64,000 bases of DNA, taken from the NCBI GenBank assembly GCA_963920575.1, contig OY986974.1, forward strand, positions 2,852,001 through 2,916,000, given 5' to 3'. The DNA comes from Narthecium ossifragum (Eukaryota > Streptophyta > Magnoliopsida > Dioscoreales > Nartheciaceae). The position numbers were made by a program, and so were the translations under genes. The notes under the pieces were generated by a model, which was not told the origin of the DNA, searched no databases, and was given only the letters and a program-made list of their open reading frames with translations. Shown here piece by piece: positions 1-9,492 of this stretch; positions within the stretch are counted from its first letter, which is position 1, and each line of letters begins with the position of its first letter.

Positions 1-1142
1 TGATGTAATAGCGAATCTTTTTAGGTTTTTCCTATGGATCAGAGCATGTACTTTATGATGGTTTAATGGATAGATTTCATATTTTATATATCTATTGGTA
101 ATCTTTCTTATGGTGAATGGATTGTTTGCTCTTTGTGCCCTAATTTCGGTCTGTCTTGTCTCGGTTTTTCCGTGGGTATACAGCCGGATTTTGTGAAAAC
201 TCAAAACACAAAAGTCGTAGATCTTTGTCTTAGCTTTCCAACGAATCTTGAATCGTCTCGTTTCAAATTAAATACCACGAAAGTTAACATGAAATCTAAG
301 ACATGTTTAATAGCTTCAACCACCAAATTAGAAAGTGAGGTCCATAATGTTTATGTTGATTGTTCCAAAAGGTAATAGCTAATTTAGGGCATCTGTTACA
401 CACTGCTCTAAAAAAAATTAAGTAGATGGTGATTTGTGACAAGTTTAAAGCCATTTGATCATTTAACCTATTTTGTCATCTCTTTCCTTTTCTATTAATT
501 CTCTACTCAATCTCTTTACCCTCTTACTTATCCTCAAAATATATGTTTCAATCTCTCCATCTCTATTATGTCTTAAACATATTTTCTATACTCAATACAT
601 GCATGCCCATCTTTATCTTTCCATTATCTTTTGATTTCACATTCTTGCTCTGCTGTTTTCTTTGAAACTTGGCAAACTGTTGCTCCAGTTTATGATATAA
701 TGTAAGAAATATAAAACTTAATTAACAATTTAGCAATTTAGAATATTTTTTAAAAAATAAACATAGTAATTACTTTATTTTATTTAGTATAAATTTTGCG
801 AGGGCCCCCGTTGATGTTTTCGCTTAGGGCCCCAATCTGCATTGGGCCGACCCTGGTACCGACTGATTGCTCTAGTCCATCGATATCTCACTACTGATGG
901 AATAGATCAATCAATCGGTACATCACTATTGATTGAATGTACTAATGATCGTATCGATAGTGAGGTATCGATTCATTGATCTAATCCATCGGTACTTCAC
1001 TACCGATATAATAGATCAATCAGTTGGTACCTCACTACCGATCACATACCATGTGCATTACACATGCCACGTATCATGTACACGAAACTTTATTCTTATC
1101 AATTATGATAGTTTAACAAAACTGAAATTGAATCCCTGTAAT
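1..1142. other. Intergenic, TE remnants, no gene
   Basis: AT-rich sequence with no convincing coding region. The segment ending near 858 (blocks gagggcccccgttg and gggccgaccctg) resembles the end of a degenerate plant DNA transposon, but I could not find its other end. From about 880 to 1050 there are imperfect repeats built on 'tcggtacttcactaccgat' and 'tagatcaatca', three to four degenerate copies. No function is visible. Confidence 0.4.
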
Positions 1143-1424
1143 TAGGGGTGGCAATTCGGGTTCACGGGTCGGGTTCGGGTCGGGTCATACACTGACCCGT
1201 TTAACAAAAGACCAAACCCGAACCCGACCCGTTTATTAAACGGATCAGGTTTGTAAACCCAAACCCGACCCATATATAAACGAGTCAACCCGACCCGACC
1301 CGTCTAACCCGTTTAATAAACGGGTCGGGTTGGGTTCGGGTTGACCCGCCACGACAACCCGCCACGGCCAACGAGGGAGAGGCGACGCGAGTGATGCCGG
1401 CGGCAAGATTTGGCCGGCAAACAG

Positions 1425-1565
1425 CCGGATCTGGCCGGATCTGGCAGGGAAACGGCCAAAACTGGCTGGATCTGGGGCGGATCTGGCCGGATCTGAGGCG
1501 GATCTAGCCGGATCTGGCCGGATCTGACCGGATCTAGCCGGATCTAGCCGGATCTGACCGGATAT
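1425..1565. repeat. ggatctggcc tandem repeat
   Basis: Roughly ten-base units of the form ggatctggcc/ggatctagcc/ggatctgacc are repeated about a dozen times inside the hAT element. They lie between its left subterminal repeats and the gaggtcgtgg minisatellite. Confidence 0.75.
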
Positions 1566-1569
1566 GAGG

Positions 1570-2160
1570 CTCGCGGAGGTCGAGGACGGCAACGCCGCAA
1601 CGGGAAGGAGTGGGGGGCGGAGCCGCGGAGGCCGTGGAGGTCCTGGAGGTCGGTGGCGGTCGTGGGCGACCTCGGGCTCGGGGAGGTCGTGGAGGTTCTG
1701 GAGCCTGGAGGTCGTGGCTATCGCGGAGGCCAGGGAGGTCCTGGAGGTCGTGGTTGAGGCGACCTCGGCTCGGGGAGGTCGAGGACGGCGGCCGGGGAGG
1801 TCGTGGAGGTCATGGAGCCTGGAGGTCGTCGTTGTCGCTGAGGCCGGGGAGGTCCTGGAGGTCGAGGACGGCGGCCGTGGAGGTCCTGGAACCTGGAGGT
1901 CGTGGCTTCGTGGTCGGTGGCGTTACCTCGCGGAGGCCGTGGAGGACGGCGATGGGAAGGAGTGGGGGGCGGAGAGGCCGTGGAGGATGGCGACGGAAAG
2001 GACCGAAGGAGTGGGGGGCGGAGGCGGAGGGCGTGGCAAGGGAGGAGGAGAGGTTGAGAGGAGTGGTGGGAGAGGGAGATCGGGCGGCGGGCCGGCGGGG
2101 GGAGTTGCCTCGGGCAAGGGTGGAGGAGAGGGAGAGACCGTGAGAGTGAGAGCCTGAGAC
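1570..2160. repeat. gaggtcgtggaggtcctg minisatellite
   Basis: A degenerate GC-rich minisatellite based on gaggtcgtgg/gaggtcctgg units grades into ggagtggggg and ggaggagag repeats. It stays open in several frames only because the unit lacks stop codons, so I do not call a protein here. It forms the core of the hAT element at 1143-2391. Confidence 0.65.
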
Positions 2161-2670
2161 CTGAGAGTGGAGGAGAGGGTGAACAGGGTAGGTAACAAGG
2201 GGTAGGTAAGGCTTTAAACGGGTTACCGGGTTGACCCGTGGGTTAGACGGGTCAACCCGACCCGATCCGTTTATTCGCAGGTCATAAATGGGTCGACCCG
2301 TTTATGACCTGAACCCGATTATACCCAACCCAAACCTGTTTATTTCGGATCGGGTCGGGTTCGCGGGTCACGACCCGAATTGCCACCCCTACCTGTAATA
2401 GAGAATCAGAAGTTTTTTTATCAAGTTTTTTTTTTGCTATTGACATGAAATCCACCATCTGGCATTTGCTAAAAACAATTTGAACACTGTAATAAAATGG
2501 GAAAAAAATCGAAAAATGTTATTAAATGGACAATAGAATTTCTGGTATAGAATATAAGCCCACATATTCAACAAGGTCATGGCAACAGCAGCAGCAGCAC
2601 TAAAGCTGTTTGGTGGACAAAATGGTGACAAACAACTCCCACAACAGAGAGCACATCAGATACTATGGCA

Positions 2671-5382
2671 TCAAAACTCTTCGACTTTGACAGAATCGCG
2701 AGGCAACTCATAGGCATCTCTTGGCCGGAGTTTCTTCACGCCGGCGGTGAAGCAGACCTTGTCGGACTTGTAGCTTTCCACAGTGACATGGGTAACCTTC
2801 ACCCAGACCAGCAGCTTCGTCTTCATACCTTCGATCCCGGAGAGCTTGCCTCTCGAGAGGTATCCTTTGACACGAGGGGCATATCTTACGATGGAAGAAT
2901 CCTTGAAGCTGACCTCACATGTGGAAGGCAAGTGCACCACCAGCCTACCTGTCAATTCATCCAACTCATAGCAGATGATGTTCCTTGGGAAGAGGCCGGT
3001 CGGGAGGCTATATTCACGGAGGAGGTCAGGCAGTGATTTCTGAGGCTTGCCTGAAGGAACAAAAAGGAAATAACAGGTTACCATCTCATAGCATGTTGTA
3101 GGTTTAAAGAAATTCAACCTTTTACACTGGTTTAGGACCCTTGTAACGGGGAAATGAAATGTTACATATTGGAAAAGACAGCGGTCTTAAGCTTATGGCT
3201 GCCAAATTTGAAATACAACGCATTACAGCTGCCTTCAGGTTCAATTGACAACAGTTCAATCAATTAAGAAAGACATCTTAAATCCATCCCCATCAATGCA
3301 ACAAAACCATCGACTAACAAGCTTGTTGATCAAAATTTTGGAGTTAATATGACCTCCTAAAAAAGCCAAAGTTCCATTCTATTGGTTAGCCATCTTGCGA
3401 GCATCAAGGGAATACTGGTAACTTGGGCTACTGGGCATCAAGAACTTAATCAGACTTATGGCCAACAGTTTTAGACTGCTTGAGATTGCACATATTAGGA
3501 AGAGAGAAGTCCTTGATTACTAAAGTCACTTGCACAAGAGACAGAATCCATCAAGAGTTCTGAGATACAGATAAATTCATTGATAAGTTGTCAGGGGCTT
3601 AACCGAAGCATATTCCTATTCCAGAGCTTGTGGCGTACTATTGAGTGACTGTATGTATTTGTCTACGTTGCCGTCTCGAAAAACTTGCTGTTCTTGTATA
3701 GCTAGAACATGATGCTTAGTGCAAAGACAGCTCAAGTTCAGCGGAAGTACAAACTTGCATGATCCAATATGGGAGCTTGTAAGAAAAACAACACTATACA
3801 CATCAAATGCGGAAAACTTAAAAGTTGGAGTGTTATTGATGTCAAGTGCTTGTTTCCCTGTTGCCTGATTATAGTTGTGAACTATTGGTCCTTTATATCA
3901 AACCCCATTTTCACACATAAAAATAGAGCTTGACATCATATTTTTCTCACAGTAAAAATTGGCTTCATAAACGGAGCAATTTCAGCAAAATTACCTACTT
4001 TCTTCCAATAGAAGCAATATCTGCAACAAATGTAGAGACTTCTATACTAAAAACACTTACATGAATGCTTCTGCAATTGCTAGTGATATAGACAGAGCAC
4101 ACAACACATATTGAAAACTTACCCTCCTGAAGAAAAGGGCAGAAAGGACCAAGCATAATTAAGAAAAAGCAACTTAAGTGGACTATAAAATCTTAGAAAG
4201 AATCAAGTCTGCAATCAAAGCAGCTACATCTTTGAAAGAAATACAAGAGTATATAACCTCGCAAAAAGAATGTGCTCAAAGATGGAAAGTAGGGAGATCT
4301 GAAAAGCATGTAAATTAAGATGACCTGCAGTAAAGACCATCCCAAGCACTTTTACCTAAGGCAATGAATTAATAAGGTTGTGAAGGAGCTAGTGACAAGG
4401 AATACTCAGCAATTAATATCTACATCCACCCAGCGATTATTGTCATCATTCATAATGCTTTCTTGGAATAATGTTTTGTACTTGTCAAATGCTTAACAAT
4501 GCACAACACAAGAATTTAATTTGAATTTTTTTTGCTTGGCTCCCTTAGTATTCATACCTTTCAACTTTTCAAAAATCCATTTCGCCTTTTCCTCTACAGT
4601 ATTCGAGAATCGCTGCAAACCATAAGTAACCATTCAGAAAATGCTAGAAACGAGTTGAAACTGTTTGCTACTTCAATCAGCTCCATCTTCGTTTACAAAG
4701 TGGGACGATTCACCTTAAATAACATAATCAATTAGCAGTGGAAATCAGGAAAGTGGAAAAATGTGCCAAAGGAAAGCAATAGAGAATGAAACCATAATCC
4801 TTAATGCAAACACCAGATCTTTTCCTAATTCCCCAAAAACAGCTCCTATACTCTGCTCAGATCGAAACGATTCGGCGAATAGGCGAATAGCAGATCCATC
4901 TGCTCGTTTCCGTCCAAACCCACATTTTTTTTTCGTCACTCTTCAAACAACAATTTTGCTCCAAATCTATGGGGAAAAACCCCGAAAGAAAAAAAAATTC
5001 TTAAGCTTGCTTTGCCGAATACCATCTGCATTACGTTTATCGTGTCTAGAAATCAAGAAAAAACGACAAAAGAAAACAAGAAACAGCCCCTTCTCATCCG
5101 GGTTTCCTAAAATCATCTCAACGAAAACCCAAATGGAAAAGTCCCTCAATTTGAGTAAATCCACCTAAAATATTGCAAGAAAACGCAAGAAAACCCACAT
5201 TGCCACAGACAGCATCTAGAAATCGATGGAATCAAGAAAAAGAGGAAAAATTTAGGTTCATTTCCATCTAGGCGGCGGTATCTTGAACAACTCACAGAGA
5301 GGTCTTCGCCAATGGAGCTGATCTCCTCTTTGGCCTTCTTGGATATCCAAAAGCTCCCAACTTTGTTGAGAGCTTTCTCCAT
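2671..5382 (-). CDS. DUF538 family protein, three exons
   Basis: Exons on the minus strand are 5382-5296, 4612-4558 and 3050-2671, giving 173 residues. All junctions are GT..AG: donor gtgagttg after codon 29, acceptor gtttgcag, donor gtatgaat, acceptor ccttcag. Exon 1 encodes a lysine-rich N-terminus (MEKALNKVGSFWISKKAKEE) and exon 2 the helix NTVEEKAKWIFEKLK. Exon 3 carries the DUF538 domain, with LPDLLREYSLPTGLFPRN near residue 55, then GKLSGIEGMKTKLLVWVKV and a C-terminal KKLRPRDAYE. DUF538 proteins are small plant proteins of unclear biochemistry, some affecting trichome and growth traits; their fold is thought to resemble lipid-binding BPI domains. This subtype lacks a signal peptide and is presumably cytosolic. 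Length and exon layout match the long-N-terminus DUF538 subfamily. A second copy of exon 1 lies upstream at 6686-6772. Confidence 0.9.
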
Positions 5383-6595
5383 CTCAAGACCCCTTCTTCT
5401 CCCCTTCCCTTCTTCACTTCCTTGAGAGAGAAAAAAAGGCAGCATGAGGTCCACGATCATGATCTTCCAGAAGAACTGGTCACATGATGAGTCACGCTCA
5501 GTAAACATGAAACCAACACTGCTACTCACAAGCAGGAACCTGACACTGCTGGCAGAAAATGACACCGCTGAGTAGGCACACCCTCTACTCAAGAGTCGTT
5601 ATAATCGGACACCGGCTACACGTCAGAACCCAACTCGAGACCGACACGACCTCTAAATCATCGATCAATATATATTCAAGTCATCTGAGCCTATCATCGA
5701 TATCGACTAAATACTACAATGCAACCTGGACCTTTCTACCCGCCACGGTCCCAGAGCTAAATCCGAGCTACCCGAAAGCCTCGGATCGGTGATCAACCCA
5801 TCACCTATGTATATATATATTTTTTATTATTATATTAGAGAGATAAAAGGCTGCTATCTTGCGTAAGGCTGAGAATTCGGTAAAAACCGAACCGAATTAC
5901 CGAATACCGAATTACCGAATTACCGAAATTCCATGATTTTAAAAACCGAACCGAACCGAATTAGGGTATAAAACCGAACCGAATTAATTCGGTACACTAA
6001 TTTAAAAACCGAACCGAACCGAATTCATGAAAAAACCGAACCGAACCGAAAAAACCGAAATACCGAAATTTTTTTACTTACAATATAAAACCGAACCGAA
6101 ATAAGCTATATAATTTTAAAAATTTCGGTATTTCGATATTTACCGAATTTTAAAAATAAAAACCGAAACCGAACCGAATATCGAATTTTTGACAAAAAAA
6201 AACCGAACCGAACCGAATTTACCGAAAAACCGAACCGAATTGTTCGGTTCGGTTCGGTTCTAAAAATTCGGTTCGGTTTTGCTCACCCCTAATCTTGCGA
6301 CTTGAACGCCATATCCAAGTTATATTCGACTACCGACTATATATTCTATTTTACAACTTTGAATGTTGGATCCAAGTTACGTCTGAACATTAAATATATA
6401 TTCTATCGTATGACGTAAAATGTCAAATTCAAGTTATATATGAATATATCTTATAATCGAGAGAAAATCACATAAAAAGAGTAATTGGAGTCATGAAGAG
6501 AGAGTAGTTGAGGATCGTGATTAGCCCAGGAGGTATGGAGCTCACCTAGTATATATGTATTATATAAAATCAAGTTTCATGAGTCAACTAATGTA
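5214..6595. repeat. Tandem segmental duplication, unit A
   Basis: Unit A contains exon 1 of the DUF538 gene plus its upstream flank. It aligns with 6604-7866, starting at tctagaaatcgatg and ending near atcaagttt(c/t)atgagtca. Relative to unit B it has about 370 bp of extra sequence (roughly 5437-5805) and its own hAT insertion at 5864-6291. The two units are highly similar across exon 1 and more diverged in the AT-rich part. Confidence 0.8.
5864..6291. mobile_element. hAT MITE with CGGTTCGGTT repeats
   Basis: A 428-bp element is flanked by a perfect 8-bp target duplication, atcttgcg, at 5856-5863 and 6292-6299. The right end reads TAGGGGTGAGCAAAACCG on the reverse strand. The left end (TAAGGCTGAGAATTCGG) has diverged. 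The interior is almost wholly ACCGAACCGAAT repeats in both orientations. The paralogous site in duplication unit B (near 6926) has one copy of the target (atcgtgcg) and no element, so this is a clean insertion that followed the duplication. Confidence 0.85.
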
Positions 6596-6685
6596 TATAT
6601 ATTATCTAGAAATCGATGAAATCAAGAAATAGAGGAAAAATTAAGGTTCATTTCCATCTAGGCGGCGGTATCTTGAACAACTCAC

Positions 6686-6772
6686 ATAGAGGTCTTCGCC
6701 AATGGAGCTGATCTCCTCTTTGGCCTTCTTGGATATCCAAAAGCTCCCAACTTTGTTGAGAGCTAGCTCCAT
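6686..6772 (-). other. Duplicated, ORF-intact first exon of the DUF538 gene
   Basis: This 87-nt segment is a paralogous copy of exon 1 (5296-5382). Its start codon, its 29-codon frame and its GT donor (gtgagttg) are all intact. Two amino-acid changes are visible: Lys3 to Leu and Ser29 to Tyr. There is no second copy of exons 2 and 3 nearby. It could be an alternative upstream first exon spliced to 4612-4558, or a silent relic. The preserved frame fits either recent duplication or retained use; the sequence alone cannot decide. Confidence 0.6.
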
Positions 6773-7076
6773 CTCAAGACCCCTTCTTCTCCCCCCCTTT
6801 TCTTCTTCACTTCCTTGTGAGAGAAAAAAAAGGCTAGACCACTCTCTCTCTCTATATATATATATATATAATTATATTATCATATTAGAGAGAAAAAAAG
6901 GTCAGACATCTTTGGTGCATTCTATCGTGCGACTTAGAACGTCGGATTCAAGTTATGTTCGAATACCGAATATATATTCTATCGTATGACTTAGAATGTC
7001 GGATCTAAGTTATGTCTGAATATATCTTATAATCAAGAGGAAACCACATAAAAGGAGTAGTGGGGGTCGTGGAGAG

Positions 7077-7767
7077 TAGGGGTGTGCAACGGGTCGGGTC
7101 ATAGGTAAATGGGTGCGGGTCGGACCCGATCCATTAATTTTGCACACCCTTGTGACCCGTTCATTAACCTACTATTTTTTAACAGGTCAACGGGTTAACA
7201 GGTAAATGGGTAAACATGTACAGGTTAACGCGTTTAACCTGCTATTTTTTCAGAATTCTAAAATGATTTCTCAATATTGTTCAGATCTCTAATTAGCCAC
7301 CTTCCAAACAAAAAAGTTAAAGCACACTCTTTGTTTGAGTACAACATAAGAATGCAACAGTATTGACATTTCAGGACTGAAAATAATTTCAGCATACATA
7401 TCATGAAATATAAAACAATATAGTAAGAGATATGGCCAAAATAAGCATTACAATGGAATGTGATCCAACTGTGACATTTTTTTCATAAGAGTTGGATACT
7501 ACGCTGATAATAATGGGTCATTGTGTTGAGTCAACGGGTGACTCGGGTTAGACCATATGTCATTTTCCAATTTATTTTAATTTTAACATGTTAACGGGTT
7601 AACCCGTTAAAAAAAAACTGAATACTCATTACCCAACCCATTTTTCACCATAACAGGTCAGGTTCGACCCGATCCGTTTTTTACCACCTCATGACCCGCC
7701 CATTAAGACTCGGGTCGGGTGTTTTGACCGGGTCGAAACGGGTTACCCGACCCGTTGCACACCCCTA
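7077..7767. mobile_element. hAT MITE with GGGTCGGGT subterminal repeats
   Basis: A 691-bp element whose ends are identical inverted repeats beginning TAGGGGTGTGCAACGGGTC. The flanking 8-bp duplication is gtggagag (7069-7076) and gtgaagag (7768-7775), one mismatch. Subterminal blocks carry CGGGT/ACCCG motifs in both orientations, and the middle (7255-7560) is plain AT-rich DNA with no coding capacity. The paralogous site in unit A (near 6495) has a single gaagagag and no element. Confidence 0.85.
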
Positions 7768-7867
7768 GTGAAGAGAGAGTAGTCGGGGTCATGAATACCC
7801 GTGCCATGTGGTACATGGCTCACCTAATGTATATGTATTATATAAAATCAAGTTTTATGAGTCACAA

Positions 7868-8370
7868 TTATTTTCTTATACGTGGTGGTTGAGTCATGCC
7901 TCGGATCCCGCTGATCCGTGGGATCCGAGGACGCGTGGATTCCAATTCGTGGGATCCATTCATTTGAATCCCACGGCGGATCCTGAGCGGATTTCAAAAA
8001 TCAGGATCCGCCCAAAGCGAATTTCAATTTTGGCGTCCGCGCACAGGAGGTGAAATCCGCGCCCGTGGATTCCATCCCTTGAATATCACGGATTCCGCGG
8101 TATCCAAAGAGTCCGAGAGAGAATGAGAAGAGAGGAAAAGCGGGGGTCAATGGTAAGGGGTAATGGAGGTGGGTGGTAACCGATAGCCCCACCTGGTATA
8201 TATATACACCGAATATATTCCTCTCTCGGTGGTCAGAATAAAGCAAACGAACGAACGTACATCCTTCTCGGTGGCAGACTGGCAGTAAAACCGCCGTTTT
8301 CTTTCCACACAATGATGAGATTACACACTGCGTCATAAATAGGATCAGCTCCACATTGCTTGTAAATAAT
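7868..8370. repeat. GGATCC-rich repetitive segment
   Basis: Between about 7895 and 8110 the sequence is full of ggatcc, gatccg and ggattcc motifs, including a 10-bp inverted repeat cctcggatcc (7899-7908) / ggatccgagg (7921-7930). A related block (gggatccgggatccgcggtatcc) sits inside the MITE at 22130-22282, so this is probably a relative or remnant of that family. No gene was found here. Confidence 0.45.
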
Positions 8371-8639
8371 TTAAGGTTAATATCATAAACACCCCTTAAA
8401 AGATACTAAATTCCAATATAATCTCCTAAATTTCGGAAAATACCATTAAATCTCGAAAATATAAAAATAACTGCTTTGGTCGATTTAATTAAGTTGTGGA
8501 GTTACTAATATGTCCTTGGACATTACAACATGAGTTTTAAAAAATACTTTGATTTACACATTACGGTTGGAAATAGTTTAGTAATTTTATATATTCACAT
8601 TAAACTAACCTGGGTCTTATTTTTGAAATTGACCTTTAA
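8371..8639. other. Intergenic, nothing recognised
   Basis: AT-rich DNA without a supported coding region or clear element boundary. Confidence 0.4.
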
Positions 8640-8930
8640 GGTCCCGTTTGGCACATGAATATCAAACGTCCGATAAAGGAATACTAAACGAAAATAACTC
8701 TTAATTCAGATTAAGGGTGAGAATATTTTTAGAATATTTTCGAATCCACTACTTATTTCATATTTTATCTCCTAAACACATTTCTCTATTCCAAATAATC
8801 ATTATAAAGTTATTCTCACTCTCTACTATTCTTTTTCTTTATTTCAAATAATCATTACAAAGTTATTCCTGAAATCAGAAATAAAATTTCTTAACCCAAA
8901 ATAAAATTATTCCTGTATCAAAAGAGCCCT
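8640..8930. mobile_element. MITE with (g)gtcccgtttgg-type ends
   Basis: The ends form imperfect inverted repeats: ggtcccgtttggcacatgaat at the left, and agggctcttttgatacagg read on the reverse strand at the right. The interior is AT-rich with an internal duplication around 'ttatttcaaataatcatta(c/t)aaagtt'. No target duplication could be fixed and there is no coding capacity. The terminus resembles the gcccgtttgg MITEs elsewhere in this window. Confidence 0.45.
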
Positions 8931-9161
8931 GATATCTTTTCAGCAAATTGATGTGATTTACTATCTTTTCTGGAGGCTTTTATGATATTAATCCAATATT
9001 TTAAAATCATCCACCCAGTCATTTTATGACAACTATTCCATTGTCCCTGAATTTTTTTCTCAAAGACCAAGTCACCACATCTAAAGGGCATCATTAGATC
9101 AACGAACCCTAATGTTAACTTCATCAGCTAAAAAAAAAAAACTAGGAAGAGTTTCAACTGT

Positions 9162-9375
9162 TTCTTTTTTTTTTTTTTTTGATTAGTTGAGCCAAAAGAC
9201 TGAATTACAAACAAAACATATCTATCCGTGGGTTACGGGTGGCATCACTCTGCCCCCGTCAACCAAAACAGTACCCATCGGAAGTGCAAAATTAAACAGA
9301 ATCACCCTTAGATAGGCTATCAGCTATACTATTACAAGTTCTAGGAATAAAATTAAACAGAATCACCCTCCATGA
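9162..9375 (-). mobile_element. 3' stub of a LINE (RNase H end and poly-A)
   Basis: Read on the minus strand this encodes the end of a plant LINE RNase H domain (IPRTCNSIADSLSKGDSV, then stop). A short 3' UTR with 'ttttggctcaactaatc' follows, then a run of A (poly-T at 9162-9180 on the plus strand). A 21-bp direct repeat beginning aaaattaaacagaatcac at about 9289 and 9350 lies inside the fragment. It is heavily 5'-truncated and inactive. Confidence 0.6.
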
Positions 9376-9492
9376 TTTGTTCAGTTTACAACTTTTCTTC
9401 AATGTGAGATACATTGAAAGCTAGCTTTAGAACACATAGCTCCTAATTTTCTAACTTGCATTGCCACCATGTGTAGTTTTGCAGGGCACTCT

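Larger units (their letters stand above)
1143..2391. mobile_element. Non-autonomous hAT element with GC-rich minisatellite core
   Basis: The element is flanked by a perfect 8-bp target duplication, cctgtaat, at 1135-1142 and 2392-2399. Its ends are near-perfect inverted repeats starting TAGGGGTGGCAATTCGGGT. An 8-bp duplication plus short TIRs of this type indicates the hAT superfamily. Inside the termini, about 200 bp on each side is packed with GGGTCGGGT/ACCCG motifs in both orientations (1155-1360 and 2215-2380). The core (about 1425-2160) is very GC-rich and repetitive. It has long open frames on both strands, but these are repeat translations rich in Gly/Arg/Pro. No transposase is encoded, so mobility would need an enzyme supplied from elsewhere. 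Confidence 0.85.
6604..7866. repeat. Tandem segmental duplication, unit B
   Basis: Second copy of the segment holding DUF538 exon 1 and its upstream flank, lying directly upstream of unit A with respect to the gene. It keeps the exon (6686-6772) and carries a separate hAT MITE at 7077-7767. It also has a CT/TA microsatellite at 6840-6872 where unit A has the extra 370 bp. Confidence 0.8.

Noticed and set aside
1564..2157. Long open frames on both strands (up to 197 codons)
   Set aside because: They translate a GC-rich minisatellite within a hAT element. Composition is Gly/Arg/Trp or Pro-rich repeats with no conserved domain.
2665..3036. 123-codon plus-strand frame opposite DUF538
   Set aside because: It is the antisense shadow of the DUF538 exon, which has clear homology and splice sites.
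4761..5168. 135-codon plus-strand frame within DUF538 intron 1
   Set aside because: A-rich simple composition, no domain, antisense to an intron.
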